The notes under the pieces: model-generated
Database searches by the model: none
Seen by the model: the letters and a program-made list of their open reading frames with translations, nothing else
What the model was told of the DNA's origin: nothing
NCBI GenBank assembly: GCA_022560025.1
Contig: JAFISE010000091.1
Coordinates: 1 to 64,000 of the forward strand
DNA: 64,000 nucleotides
Direction of reading: 5' to 3'
Source: Stagonosporopsis chrysanthemi
Lineage: Eukaryota; Ascomycota; Dothideomycetes; Pleosporales; Didymellaceae
Program-made: the position numbers and the translations under genes
In this document: positions 20,136 through 33,297 of the stretch, piece after piece
How positions within the stretch are numbered: position 1 is the first letter of the stretch
How the letters are laid out: the number at the start of each line of letters is the position of its first letter

Positions 20136-23100
20136 CTACTCAAACTGGTTCTCACGATCAACCCACACATCCTCCAGCTCTGCAAAGTTGTGGAAATGAA
20201 TAGGGCGGTGAACACTGTCGTAGAACCTGACTGGCGTGTCGAGTCTGACGTGCACCGGCTTCTTCTCGACCGTGCCGAATGCGCTGCCCATGAAACTGTA
20301 ATTCCAAATGCTGTTGTCGGGGACGAGGAAGTAGCCGCGGATCTTGTCTGAGAGCAGGAGCTGGCACTTCTCGCCAAAGGAGGTGCTGAAGCCGGCCGGA
20401 TTGTCGGACATGGTGTCCTTGTTGTCGGCGCCCCACTTGTAGCCCTGGGGTGTGAGACCCCAGGCAGCGAGCGATACGGAGCCGGGCGTGAACGAGACGG
20501 TCATGGAGACAGTCTTCTTGTCCCAACTAGCGTGTTGGTTCATGAGGCGTGCGTGTTGAGTGACATCACTCGCCTGCATGTAGGGGGGCTCGTTGCCGCT
20601 GACTGTATGGATAATACCAAGAGGCTCAAGGCCATCAAGGTACTCGTGCTGAGGCAACTGCTTGGGGAGCTGAACGTCACGCGTGTTGCCGACCTGTGGG
20701 ACCATGACAATGGTACTGACTTCCTTCACCTGATCGTTGTCTGGTGGCGACTTTCCGTACAAGTAACCGGCAACCTGCACGCGAAGGTCTGCGATGGTGA
20801 TGAAGCGCTTGAGCACGTTCTTCGGCATGACGTAGGTGAAGTGGCCCTCTTCTTTGACATCCTCCGAGTTGATATAGATGTTGTTGGCACGAGTGCGCAG
20901 GTTCGACGTTGCCACTGCTCTGGTGCGCCACTCGGTCTTCGAAGCGAACGAAGCCTGTTCGTATTGCGACGTGGTGGTGACAACAATCTCCTCTCCGTGA
21001 ACATTCTGGGTCTTGGTGGTAACAGCGGTGAGTTGCTGCTGCTCCTCCTGCTGTTTGTCGATCTCGGCAGCCTGCTGACGCTGCATCGAGGGCGCCGAGA
21101 TTTCCATACCCAAGATGATGTCACGTACTTCGCTACTGGTGAGCGAAGAAGTGTTGACATTGTTCTTCTTGCCGTAGTCGTTCAGAATGAGATCGCGAAG
21201 TTGCACCTCGACCTTGATCCAGTCCTCATCCGACAGCGATGGCCAGATGTGGTGCTCCTGAGTGATGACTGTCTTGTCGGGACGCAACAACAGCTTTGTC
21301 TTGTCCATGTTAACGTGAAGAGCACGCAAGATCAAGATAAGACGTGAGAAGGCTGTGTAAGACGAGATGGTCTTCAGCCACTCATCGTACAGGTTGAAGA
21401 GTACCATCTGAGGACCGGTGGCTCGGAGGATCATGTCACCAAGCTTCTCCACCTTCATAGCGGCCTGGAACGGCAGCTGCAGCTCTGATGCTCGGATCGA
21501 GATGTTGGGGAAGTCGAGCAAGTGAACCTCGAGAGGATCAAGCAGACCCTTACGGGTGACAATCAGCTGCTTCGGCTGCTCTTCAACCGGAAGAGACCGA
21601 ATGAGAGCCGCAACTTCTTCAGCAGTTTTCCACTTCGCCAATTGACCAAGACGCTTCTGGCCGGCCCAGACACTTGTGTGGATGATCTTCAGGAACAGCT
21701 GACCGGTTCGGGGGTTGAAAATGAAAATGGCACCGTTGATGGGCTTTGTTGTCAGGTTACCTTCGAAGGTCTTGTGGATGGTGACACGGTAGACGTTGGT
21801 GTCGTCGATGAACAACTGGATCTGGTTGCTGAAGAGCTCGGAGTAATTCTGCGAGTTCAAGAACTCCTGGCTGCTCTCGGAAGCATACAGCTGAAGACCC
21901 TTCCTGATACGCTCACGCAGAACATAGAGAGCAGGGTTGGCCTTCATGACCTTGGCCATAGCCTGCTGAACCAGCTGCTTGAGACCGGGGAAGTACTGTC
22001 CATATGCCGAGTACAAGTTGTAGGCCAGATCGATACCAATCATCAAACCAGTAGCGGATGGGTAGATGCTCATGCTATCTTGGGTGTAGTCGAGATACTT
22101 GGCGCGAACGTAGCGCTCGATGTCGTGAGAGTCGTAGTCGCCGTATCGCAGCTGGACGTCGATCCAGAACTTGTTTGTAGTGGTGGCGCTCATTGTGTCC
22201 TTTGTGTCGTACAGCATAGATGGTGGCGAGACACTCCACTTGTGACTGGCGAACAGCAGAATGTCAGCGCACGAGCTGTTCATCTTGTACGACTTTCGGG
22301 GATGAATGGTCTCCTTCTGGACCGTCTCAATGCCCAGAGCCTCGAGCTCCTGGTCGAAGACCTGGCACAAATCCATGACGACAGACTCGTGAATCTTCTG
22401 CCACAAATGGGCACGGAAGATCTGGATCAACGAGATCTTGAGCGTGGGGATCTTGCCGTGCAAGAAGATACCGGTCAAATCAAGTTGGACCTGGAAACCG
22501 ACGTAGACGTTGGCACGGTTGATCGTCGGTGACCACCAAAGTGTGAAACGACGGTTCGGGATCTGGTTGAGACCAGAACGTTGGGCGTTGGTGAGCTTCT
22601 TGAACTTCATGGATTCTTCAAAACCTGCAACGTGTAAGCATACTGAATAGTGTACCGGGCTGGATTCGCCTACCTGATGCCTTCTCCCAGAAGAGACCCT
22701 CCCAGGAGGGGAAGGCTGTTGCCTTGAAGAGCGTGTGCTCGAGAATAGTCTCGACACCACCCAAAGCTTGTATGACATCTGTCCTATACGCATTGAGGTT
22801 CCAGAGCTTACCATCGTGGCGCTGGCTTGTCCACCAGAAGGGGTTGCTCTTCATGTGCTGGTAGATCTTGAATTCGGTCCTGGCGCGGAAGCCCTTGTCG
22901 AAGCTGAGTGTGCTGCGATCCTTTTGGAAAAGTGTGTTGATACGAGGCAGACCACGGTCCCAGCTGTCCTCGAGATCCTCAAGTGTCAGACGTCGGTTCT
23001 GTTGCTGAGCCTCCTGACGCTTCTGCGAGTACTCCATCCAGACACGCTGAGAGTCGCGGAACTCTGACTCCCATGGAATGATGTAGCGGAAGATGTTGGG

Positions 23101-26100
23101 AATGAGAGTCTCCTCATCGTGCGACATACCGGCACGGTAATGCGTGACTCCAGTATCAGTCTGCTTAGACCATCTCTTGTCACTGGTGGGGATCAAAATA
23201 TGAGATCCTGAGATCATGCCGAGTCCACCAAGTTCCTTAGGTGTGTAGAATACAGCAGGAGGGAAACGCGAAGGCATCTTTGAGTTCAGACCGATCTTGA
23301 CACGGGTCTGGATCTTCGTCTCACACTTGACAATCGTGTCCAACAAGCTGACTGTTGACACAGCAGCCTCACGATAGTATGTGAAAAGTGCGATCAGCGT
23401 GGTGTTCCACTTGTTAGCAATCTTTGTGAAGGTTGTAGAACCAGACGACATCAAAATCTGGCGAATACGGTTATTAAACTTCGCAATGTCTTCTTCGGTC
23501 ACCTGCAAGAATGCAACGGCAGTTCGCTCCTTAGTTGCGTTATCGATCAACGACCAGACACTGTCCTTCTCGGGAAATTCGCCGCTCTGGTTGCGGATCT
23601 TAGGCAGAATGCGAACCTCAAAGCCATTCATTGAGAAAAGCAAGTTCGGGTTATCGCGGCTGTACACGCTGGCGAAGGTATCGTCCCACTCAATCGTGGT
23701 GACCGAGCGCGGAAGACGGTTCTTCATGTCCCAAAAGACAGCACGACCAAGGTTGACGTCGTGGCGCATCAGACGCATCCTGGAGTCGCGAGGCCAGCAC
23801 TTCTTGTTCTTGTAGCCAATCACGTTCTCGAAGTTGGGATCGGGATTCTCAGTCAGGAATCGCTGGATGAGATCACGCGATTCCTCGGCTGTGAACCGGA
23901 AGAGGACCCAAATGCGGTCAATGTATCTTGTGTACAGTCGGATGGGATGACGGACCTCAGTCTCCTTGTCCTTGAACTGCAGGAAATCATTGGGGCTCTC
24001 TGGAGCACCAGCGATCTCGTTCGCTCGCTGCAGGCCCAGAAGAAGGATATCAAGAACGAGTCCGTAGAACTGGAACACGAAGCCAGAAAATTGCAGACCA
24101 CGGATCATACCGTATGCATTGACGTGATTCATGTCCTTGTAGTTGAGCTGGACGTTGTTCTTCGCTGTGATATAGTCGGCCAAGTTGTGGTCCATAATGA
24201 GACGAAGCAACCTGTTCAACATTGTCAAGTCGATCTTCTCGTAGACCTTGGATAGCTGAGTCTCTATCAAGACGTTGCACTGTCCATCTTCGTGCTCCCA
24301 AACCTGATCAAGGTTGTTGATGCCCTGAGCCCACTTGTAGGTCAGCAGAGGAGGCACCTCGGAATCGGATGGCTTGATCCAAGCGGGGAACAAGTGGCGC
24401 TGGTCGGCTTGGTACCATAAGTACTGGTCGAGGTATGCATCGGTGATCTTTTCCATAGGTTCGATGTCGTAGACCGGGTTGATGGTGCTGTAGTTGTCGT
24501 TCATGTCAATACCAACCTCCTTGAAGGCACGCTGTGTCAGCAGGAAGCGCTTGATACGGGCGAGTGTTGTTCCTGGCGAATCGTATGCTTGCTCAATGAG
24601 TGCGAGCTCTTCACGTTGGCTCTGATTGAGACGACCCTTGACGGAGTAGGCTTCGCGCAGACGCTCCAGAGCCAGAATGAGGATCTTGGTGTCGTGCTTG
24701 TATGAAACACTGGGGAACGGAATTGGCTGGAACTTCCGCGCCTCCAACCAGTGCACCATTGTCGTGTAGATCGCAACAGCTTCTTCAGAGGATACATAGG
24801 GGCCATCCTTCATGTAGTTGTGCTGACGCTCCTGCTCAGCCTTCAGCCACAATCGTGTCAAACGGCCCAGATTCTTCTTCGCGACAGTCTTGTCAACGGT
24901 GGCACCGCGTCGTATACGCTCTCGATTGTAGTGTGCAACAGATATCCACCAATCAGCCTTGCTCTTAACATATCGCAAGATAATATTCTCAATGGGTGCA
25001 GGCAGTCCTGGAACCTTCCAGGGGATATTACTCTTCCAGCATCGCCAAGCTTCCGACAGATGCTGCAAGACTGTGTTGACCTTGTTTTGCTTGATACCCT
25101 CAGGCATCATGTCCATCAGGTCGCTCATGACGGCAGCACGGAGCTCCAGGTCAAAATGAGACTCGACACGCTGCTTCGTGACAGTCTTAGCAACACCCTT
25201 GCTGTGTCTGCCTTCGAACTGACGAGAGAGCAAGTTTCCGAGCCAGCGCTCCAAGAGGGGAATGATACCACGCATGAAGAACAGCCACACCCTCCAGGCG
25301 GGAGCCCAGAAACCGCATCCAGGACCCTTACCAACGGGACCAGAGTTGAAGCGGTAGTAGATAAGATGCTTCAAGTCCTTGCAGGAGCGAATCTGGTGCA
25401 TGAGCTTGTACTTGTAACGGTACATACCAGTCAGCTGACCAACGTGGTTGAATGCGTACAAGATACCATCCGCAAGCTGGAAGGCGTCAATGTTACCCAG
25501 GCGGTACTGTACCTGCGCATCAACGATGAGCTTGGTAAGGCGCAGAATCTCACGCATCAAATGGAAAGCGTTACCGAAACGTGACTTCTTGCGCTCTTTG
25601 GTGGTGAGTGTCTTGACGGGCTTCAAGTTGAAGTTGTAGTCAAGATGCAGGTATGTCAGGTTCTTGCGGTGAATGAGCAGGTTCAGCATGTTGTAACCTT
25701 GTCGACACACCTGCAGACCCGCCTCGACCCAATCGATCTTGGTCTGCTGGAAGAATTTCGTTCCCTTCAGCGTGCGCATCAGATTCTGCTTGCTCTGCGC
25801 TTGCGGGTCTTTCTTGTGCAGCTCATTCAAAACAAAAGTCTTGAGCAGCTTCTGGTAGGACACTCGGACCTTGACTGGCTGGCCGGCAGGAACATGCTCA
25901 AGATACCACTGTTTCACCAGAGGCACGTCTTGTGCACGCACCATGCGTCCTGATCGCTTGTCGAAGGGGTGTGGCGCCCACCACAAAGCAATCGCTGACG
26001 CAGTCTCGGGGGTAGATAGCTCCTCATCCGCCATGAATGGCTCAACATCCTCCGGCATCTGGAAATCGTCCTCATCATCCTCGTTGCTGTCGCCGAACAC

Positions 26101-27300
26101 CAGGTCCTCGTGGCTTACAGAGATGTTCTTTGGAGCAACGGCTCGCGATGAGATGGGATTGATGATGGGGTCGAAGTAGAACGCAGGAAGACTAGGATCT
26201 TCCGCATGGACGTAGACAACCTGAGGGTAAGAGTACCAAGCCAGCTTGACACTACGAGGAAGAGAGTTGTACAGGAAGGGGTACGACACACGGTATTCGG
26301 TTCGGATGGGGGCGCGGAAGATGATGCGGTCAATAGCGTTGAACTCGCCGAAGTCCTCGTCGTTCGGATCAATGTCCTTGTACAGCGGTTCGAAACGGGG
26401 TCCTCCAGGAATCGCAACATTGAGCGCCTTAGCTGTAAGGAAGCTGTCCATATCGAACATGTGGAAGTAGTTTTTGTCCACAATATCACTGAGTAGTTGT
26501 CGACTCAAACGGTATAATGTGGCCATCTGTGGCAGATCGAGGTTCCATGTCTCATAGCTCGGTCCATTCACGTGGGGCGTATCGAGGAGGGGTCGGTGCT
26601 CGTAGAACCATTCGATGACAGGGTCATCTTCCTCCTCATCAAGCTCCAACTGGATAGGTTCCAACGGCTCGACATCTTCGATGTTCTCGGAGTAGGAGAG
26701 CGGAGGCTCCTCATCGTCGAAAGGCGGGAATCGCATGCGCTTGAAGTGGCGACGATCGCTCTTCTCCTTTCTCATGGCAACCCACATGGCTGCCCATTGT
26801 GCGTGGAAAATAGGTTCAATGACTCGCGGGACCTCGTTGACGAGTGTCAAGCATCCGTTTGTGTGGTACAGGACCTTGACGTCGCGTCTGCTCTCCCAGG
26901 GCATGGGCATGTTCTCTAGAAGCTTCAGCACCGCGTGAGGCATGAACTTCAGCGCACCCAGATAACTACGCTTGTCTGTGGTAAACTTCTTCTGTGAAAC
27001 GTCGCCGATATCCCTGAACACTTTGCGCAGATGCTCTGGGGGCAGATCTGCCTTCTGTGTCTCAACGAACCCGGCCTTCCGCTTCTCGCCAAACCTCTGG
27101 CGCTGTTGTCGCAGCCAGTCCTTCTTTTTTTGAGCAAACTTGGCCACCTGCGGATTGATCATCTGGCGCATGCCAGGAGGCCCTGAGAAACCTGGCGCGC
27201 CAGGTGGCCCAGGAGGAGGCGGAGGCGGAGGCGGGGCTCCATATCCGGCGCCAGGCGGGCCTGGAGGAGGCGGTGGTGGAGGGGGAGGAGGGTATGCCAT
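20136..27300 (-). CDS. PRP8: Pre-mRNA-splicing factor Prp8
   Basis: Central U5 snRNP protein that forms the cavity around the spliceosome active site and contacts the 5' and 3' splice sites and branch point. Exons 22674-27300 and 20136-22624, with a 49-nt intron, give 2371 aa, the expected size. The N-terminus is Pro/Gly-rich (residues 1-45). The PRO8NT and PROCN regions (approximately 50-800), the reverse-transcriptase-like core and linker (approximately 800-1550), the endonuclease-like domain, the RNase H-like domain IV (approximately 1750-2020) and the C-terminal Jab1/MPN-like domain (approximately 2090-2330) follow in order. Reading is continuous throughout, so no intein is present at the sites occupied in some other fungi. 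The gene is divergent from eL34 over 1.57 kb. Confidence 0.98.
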
Positions 27301-28029
27301 GCTGGGTGGGCGTTTCGTTGTCGTGTTGTGCCGTAATGTAGCTCAGAGGTCGAGTCCTCCAGCTTCGCGGACGACAGCGCGCCGCAGTCGAGATAGAGAA
27401 GTCGCGTCCGCACACAGTTTCCAGATCGGTCGCTGAATGCTCCGAGAGGAAAGGGATCCAGATGCGCGTCGAGCTGGTTTGTGCGCGCCACGCGTTGCAG
27501 CGATTGGCGATGGAGTTGCTACTACAGTGGCGCCGCAACTTTTGAGGATCTTTGCAACGCGCGCTAAGCACGTGACCGTGATGCGTCTTCTGAAAAGCTC
27601 TCGCACGGACGCACTCGCCGAGACCCCTCAAGCGTTCGAACACCCCAGCTCAATGACTACTTGTACTGGATTTTTATCTGTAACGTCACATGTTTACATC
27701 ATAGAAAAAGAACGAGCAGAGGGTCTGTGGGCCGCCTTTCATCTCGGGGGCAGGTGAAACAGGGCAAGGACATCGAGGGTTAGCACAGACGCAGAGGCAC
27801 CCAGGTATCATCACTCACGACCTCGAGTAGCGACTGCAGCAGTGTCTGACCAGCTGGGGTGATTCCGTCATATTCTAAACGATTTGAAAGAGTCCATTGG
27901 CTGGAAACGCTTCTTCAGCTTCCACTCGAATGGACAAGGTCGTGATCCAACTCGCTACCGGCTGCTCTAACTTCATCTTCATACCGGTCTTCCCATCGCT
28001 ATTGCTTTCCATTCGGCAACGCATAAATG
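27301..28029. other. PRP8 upstream region
   Basis: Contains a CACGTG box at 27569-27574, about 270 nt upstream of the PRP8 start. No gene recognised; open frames opposite the 5' end of PRP8 are GC-rich shadows. Confidence 0.5.
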
Positions 28030-28271
28030 CTTTGATCGAAAAGGCGCGATCATGAGGAATAGAATCTTACGTTGGGTACAACTTGCTACTGCCGAACACT
28101 ACAACGAAGTCGACACAGCTATCTAAACAGCAGTGTAGCGCATAACACGCTCTCTATTCCAGGCTACCTGAGTCCGGGTTCAGACATCTTGTGCAGTGGT
28201 CGTAGCGCGTGCAGAAGTCCAAGTTAGGGTATCATGTAAATCTCATTGGTTAAAAGAAACGAGCTCCTCTG
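28030..28271. mobile_element. MITE-like element, copy 2 (diverged)
   Basis: The right half (GTAGCGCGTGCAGAAG... to GAAACGAGCTCCTCTG, then TA at 28272-28273) and an internal GAATCTTACGTTGGGTACA block align with the element at 19175-19414. The left end is approximate and its terminal inverted repeat is weak. Confidence 0.5.
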
Positions 28272-28273
28272 TA

Positions 28274-28869
28274 GTGGTGCACTTCGTACAGCTGTTAACC
28301 ACAGCTTTCCACTCCACGGCTGTGAGCCCATCCATTCCTCCTGTGCACAGCGTACCAACGCTGCATCCACGCATATCAATAATTAGGCGTTCTTATGCGC
28401 GTTCAAATGCTGATTGACGCTCTTTTTGCTTGCGGTGGAGCGAAAGGGCGTTGCGTTTTTGGAATCAATACATGCAGCTCAAAACCATGTATTGTTTGAC
28501 TGCCTAGACGTCGCAAAGGTGCAAGACAGACTATTTGCTCTGCGTGCTGTACAGTCTGGTGAGTTCTGTCTTGACGTGACTTCTTCACGCGGCTTGCGCT
28601 ATCCCGTCTCGGACTAGTGCTCGCTTCCACCCGCACACTTCCCACTGCAAGGCAACTCGACTGAGATTTACAACATCACGACTACTAACGCCCAGTGGTA
28701 AGCCTGCCCCAGCGAAGCCCTGCCCAATTCCCGCAAACCGACGACAGCATCGACTGCTCGTGCGCTCGAATTTTTTGACCAGAATCGCGCTCGATCACAA
28801 CCACGACCCGAATTTTCGCTCACGTTCTGTACAGACAATCACCTCTGATTCCCCGGGAAATCAATCACA
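28274..28869. other. eL34 upstream region
   Basis: 596 bp upstream of eL34; presumed promoter. No discrete site identified. Confidence 0.5.
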
Positions 28870-29346
28870 ATGCCTTCTACCAGACTCACCTACGTACGTC
28901 GCCCCGAACCACCGAGCCAGAACATTAGCGATGGGATTGCTTGGATGTGTGTAGGATAATGGCTAACACCGGGCAGAGGCGTCGTGCCCCCTACAACACC
29001 AGGAGCCAGAAGGTCCGCGTGATCAAGACTCCCGGTGGTGAGCTCCGTTACCTTCACATCAAGAAGAAGGGCACTGCTCCCAAGTGCGGTGTAAGTGCGA
29101 TGCGACTGCATGCCGCGCCCAGGCTCTGACAGTTTCTAGGACTGCGGTACCAAGCTCGCCGGTGTTCCCGCCCTCCGCCCTCGCGAGTACGCCACCGTCT
29201 CCCGCCCCAAGAAGACCGTCCAGCGCGCCTACGGTGGTTCGCGATGCGCCAACTGCGTCCAGGACCGCATTGTCCGTGCTTTCCTCATTGAGGAGCAGAA
29301 GGTCGTCAAGAAGGTCCTTAAGGAGTCTCAGCAGAAGAAGCGTTAA
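28870..29346 (+). CDS. RPL34: 60S ribosomal protein eL34
   Basis: Component of the large cytosolic ribosomal subunit. Exons 28870-28893, 28977-29090 and 29140-29346 give 114 aa, the family length. Exon 1 codes only the eight residues MPSTRLTY; a first intron just after the start is common in fungal ribosomal protein genes. The introns are 83 and 49 nt. Zinc-ribbon cysteine pairs lie at KCGDC and RCANC. The C-terminus is Lys-rich (QQKKR). Codon use is strongly biased to C-ending codons, as expected for a highly expressed gene. Confidence 0.97.
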
Positions 29347-30470
29347 GCGGTGATGGTTCGAGGGTTACTGGGGTTCAAGCATGTCAAAACTGGGGCTATC
29401 GGTGTTCATGTGCATTATGGGCAGTCTCCTGGTTCGGTTGACTTTCACGATATCACGGCGATTTCTGCGTCACTCCCGAAGTCCGCCAGGACAGTAGCTG
29501 AGTAGGATCACGAATACATCCACGAGCTGCGCAACACAACCACGAGCTGCACGATGCGTGATGAGCAGGAGGGCAGGCATGGAGAGGACGCAAGTGAAGG
29601 ACCGGGGGCTTGATGCTTGATGCGGAAGCCAGGCACTGTGTCTGTGGAAGTCCGTCGTACTGTGCTTCTGAAATGCTCGCTCTCGCCCGGCCCGTTCCTC
29701 CGTTTCTGTGACCGTACATGCGAGTTCTGCTATTCGTCTCCGCTGTGCAACGTGCCCTGACGTCGCAATAAAAGCGCCATGTCAATTTCGGGACTTTCTA
29801 AAAGCTTGACGTCCGCTTGGACAATCAATTCCGTGTAGATCAAAGCCGCCACCACAGTCACGCTTCCACGGGTGGGTCAACTGCTCGACCTCTGATTGTC
29901 GATAGCCCATTGACGCAAACTAGATACCAGTGACTCGATACCATCACCCTATCACGTGCGTTTGCCTATCTCCCTAGCCAGTCTGCTACCACGTTCAGTC
30001 GTCGGGGACAATCGCATAGCTCCGAAAAACTGGCAAGCTAGCCAAAGGCGCCATGCTCTTCCCTGGAGGCTGCTTTTCACAGCGGGTTCAAGCGGAGCTG
30101 GGTAGCCAGAAGAGGCTGGTAAAGCGCGATTCAGCGTGGGCGTTGGCGCTGTGATTGGCGAGTCGGCGGGGTCGCACTCCACTTCGTGTCGAGCCCTTCA
30201 GAGCCCACCGTTCGGCGGCATCCTGCAGGTGAGCTCGCGCGTGCATGCTCTCTCGAGCACCCTGGAAGGCATAGCCGACGGGAAAACACATGACTGTGTG
30301 ATAGCTGACGTGCGTGGCCGTGGGAGCGGCAGAGAAAGTCCTTCGACTCGACGCTCCGATCCCCGCAAACTCCGCAACTCAAAAATCTACTCACTGACTG
30401 CGAGCGTGCTCCAAGCGGCAGCGATATCGGTGCTGCCGCGCGCAACAGCCTGCAGGAGCTACACCTCAGC
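29347..30470. other. Intergenic
   Basis: 1124 bp between eL34 and the first Zn2Cys6 regulator. A CACGTG lies at about 29955. No gene or repeat recognised; probably the regulator's long 5' region. Confidence 0.5.
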
Positions 30471-32864
30471 ATGATGTCCATGTCAGACCAGCTCTCGCCT
30501 ACCACACCAGCGAACGGCCTGCCTGCGCACGGCTTCGCCAACAGCCCGCCGACACAGCAGCGCGGCTTCAAGCGCTCTGCCTCAAGCGGCGACGATGATG
30601 ACTTTGCAAACGGTGACGGCGACAGCTCCCGCCCGCTGTCTGCGCGCCGCAACATTGCCGTGAAGCGCGCGTGCAACGAGTGCCGCCAGCAAAAGGTGCG
30701 TGTCTGCTGTCTGCAGGAAGACATACCGCAATTGGTCGAGTCACACCACTGACCGCATGTGCAGCTCAAGTGCAACGTACAGCGCGACCCCTTCGTGAGC
30801 TGCGCCCGCTGCGTGAAGCAGAACCTGCGATGCGTCATCGAGCCCAACTTCAAGCGCGTCGGCAAGCGCAATCGCAATGCCGAGATGGAGAGGGAGATGG
30901 AGGCGCTGCGTGAGCGCCTGGCCATGTACGAAGGCCGTACGCCAATGGCTGGCCAGCCGCTGCTCAACCAGCAGCAACAGCCGCCGCCTGTGGCCGACCA
31001 CCAGAACAGCTTCAGCGCCGCGCCGCTGCTGAAGGTCGAGGACGATGCATTCCTGCACACACAACACCAGCAGGTGGCCGCGACCTCGCTGCTGGACCTG
31101 CGCAGCGGCCAGTCGCCCATGTTCTACACGCTGGGCGCGGGCGAGGTCCGCCTGGCGCACATCGAGGTCAATGAGCTGTTCACCGAGTACTTCCAGCTGT
31201 ACCACCCGTTTCTGCCGTTCCTCGACCAGGTCCGCTCGCCTGAGGAGTATTACAACCAAGACCACAAGCTGCTGTTCTGGGCCATCCTCAGTGTCGCGGC
31301 ACGGCGCTCCAGCAGCCGGCCAACGCTGCTCAAGGACCTCGCGAAGCCCTTGACGGACTTGATCTGGGACTCAGTCAGGAACCAGCCAAACCACCATGTC
31401 GTCAAGGCGCTGTGTCTACTATGCACGTGGCCTGTCCCCGCAGAGCGCACTGTCACGGATCCCACTTACATGCTGTGTGGTGTCATGATGCAGATTGCCA
31501 TGCAGATTGGCTTGCACCAGCCTGCACATCCACAAGACTTCTCGCGCACAAAGGTCCGACTGCAGCAGGAAGATATCCACGACCGCCTAAGGACGTGGGC
31601 TGTCTGCAACGTTGTAGCACAGACGTGAGTCTCGGTCGTCAAATTCGTGGATGATAAGCTAACAAGTGACAGCGTCTCGACGGGCAACGGGCAGCCCTCC
31701 ATCACCCTGTACGATTCCACACTCGAGTTCAAGATGGACGACGAAGACCACATGCGCACGATACCGCCAACGTTATTCGTCCGCCTGCGGCAGGAAATGG
31801 CCGCCAGCCGCATCAACAAGCTCCTGTACTCGGCCAACACACATCGATTTGCTGCCGAGGCTGCGACAACGTACATGACCTTGGAAGCAGATCGGCTGAA
31901 GGAAGAGCGGGGTTCGTTGGATGGGGTCGACAACGGTAGGTTTACGACTCAAAATGGTCGAAACGGCTCGCTGATGACTGCAGAACTCGAAGAACTATAC
32001 CACTGTGCAGTCGCTCTACATCTGCACCTCTACTCCTTCTTCAGCCCTGAGCCCCGACTTGAACGCCGTGACGATCTGGTGGCACTCTACTACGCAGCCA
32101 CCACCTACCTGGACCAGGTCTTCAAGCTGCAACAAGCCAGCAAATTACCACATGTGCCCTATTACATCATGCAGATGGCACTCGCCGCCGGGTTCGCGCT
32201 CCTCAAACTCCTGAATTCAGACTTTGCCGGAAGACTGCCATCAAAAGGCCGCCAGTATGTTCTACAAACCGTAGAAGCACTTCGACGATCCAAAGTCTGG
32301 CCCAACGACCTCCTCGATCGCTTCGCCGAGGTGCTGGCCCAGCTGTGGAAGGAGAGCTCCCGCGGACGCAGTCTACACAGCATGTCGCAATCACCGTCCG
32401 TCAGCAACGCAGGCGTCGCCAACATGTTTAACACACAGCCACAATCGCAACAAGCCACCCAGCAGCGGCGGGAAAGCACAGGCATGCTTGAGGATCCCCT
32501 TGGCCTTATAGTCCGCAGTCGAATGAGCATGAGTGTCATGTTCGACTGCGTGTGGCGCTGGCGCGAAGCTCAGGTCAACGGCGCCGCAGACCAGCTCGAC
32601 AACACTGTCGTCACGAACCCCACGAACCCAGACTCCTCAAGTAGCTCCACTCCCCCGCCGGGCATGATCGTCGAGAACCCGGCGCACACTATGCCGAACT
32701 TCAATCCCCATCTGAATACCCTCAGCATGCCGCTGGCGCTACCGCAGGGGCTAGCGAGCGCCAACAGTTATGAGTTCTTCGACTCGGTATCGTGGATGCT
32801 GGAGGCGCAAACGGATTGGAATCAGTACGGCTCTGGTGGCTTCGGAGCAGATTTCAATCCTTGA
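30471..32864 (+). CDS. Zn2Cys6 transcription factor, Leu3/War1-like
   Basis: Exons 30471-30695, 30765-31624 and 31673-32864 give 758 aa. The binuclear zinc cluster uses Cys68, 71, 78, 88, 91 and 98 (CX2CX6CX9CX2CX6C) and is split by intron 1 right after ACNECRQQK. The basic run after it (NFKRVGKRNR) and a short coiled coil (residues ~110-130) resemble Leu3/War1-type regulators. The middle-homology (fungal_trans) region spans ~170-450. The C-terminal third is rich in Ser/Pro/Asn and may hold the activation segment. At 31936-31983 a further 48-nt GTAGGT...CTGATGACTGCAG stretch fits an intron but is stop-free and in frame, so a 742-aa form is equally possible. The target pathway is unknown. Confidence 0.85.
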
Positions 32865-33297
32865 AAATGCTCTGCAATGCATTGATGAATCGCCTCAGCC
32901 GCACAAAGGGGGCGTTTGAGAGTCCGTCCAAGCAGTGGACACTTAGGGATGTATATGGACGGATTGTGATTCTGCGCCTTGCACAGCCGCTCAGAATCCG
33001 CTAGACCAAACAACCCCACGGACACGCAACCCTTCTTATTGTCATTCTTGTTTTGGATATTAGCGTGGCGTTTACGGTCACGGCGTGATAGGCGGGTGTG
33101 GTAGCCCGCCCCTCGAGACGCGAGCTCTATGCACTTGCATAGATATTCTTCATTGTATTCTTCATTTTCAGTCTAATTGCTAATTCATTCGATCATGACT
33201 GGCGGCCTAAAAATTCCATGTTCTAGTACTCCAACCTGTTACCTTGTTCTCGTAATACCATTCCCGCGTTGATTGTAGGTGCCACTCCCGCATTACA
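32865..33297. other. Intergenic, convergent 3' ends
   Basis: 433 bp between the regulator and membrane-protein stop codons; nothing recognised. Confidence 0.5.

Noticed and set aside
21522..22532. Long open frame on the plus strand opposite PRP8
   Set aside because: It lies antisense to a highly conserved PRP8 exon and has no domain. It is a shadow of codon bias.
20136..27300. Intein in PRP8
   Set aside because: Prp8 inteins are common in some fungi, but the frame is continuous and the length (2371 aa) leaves no room for one.
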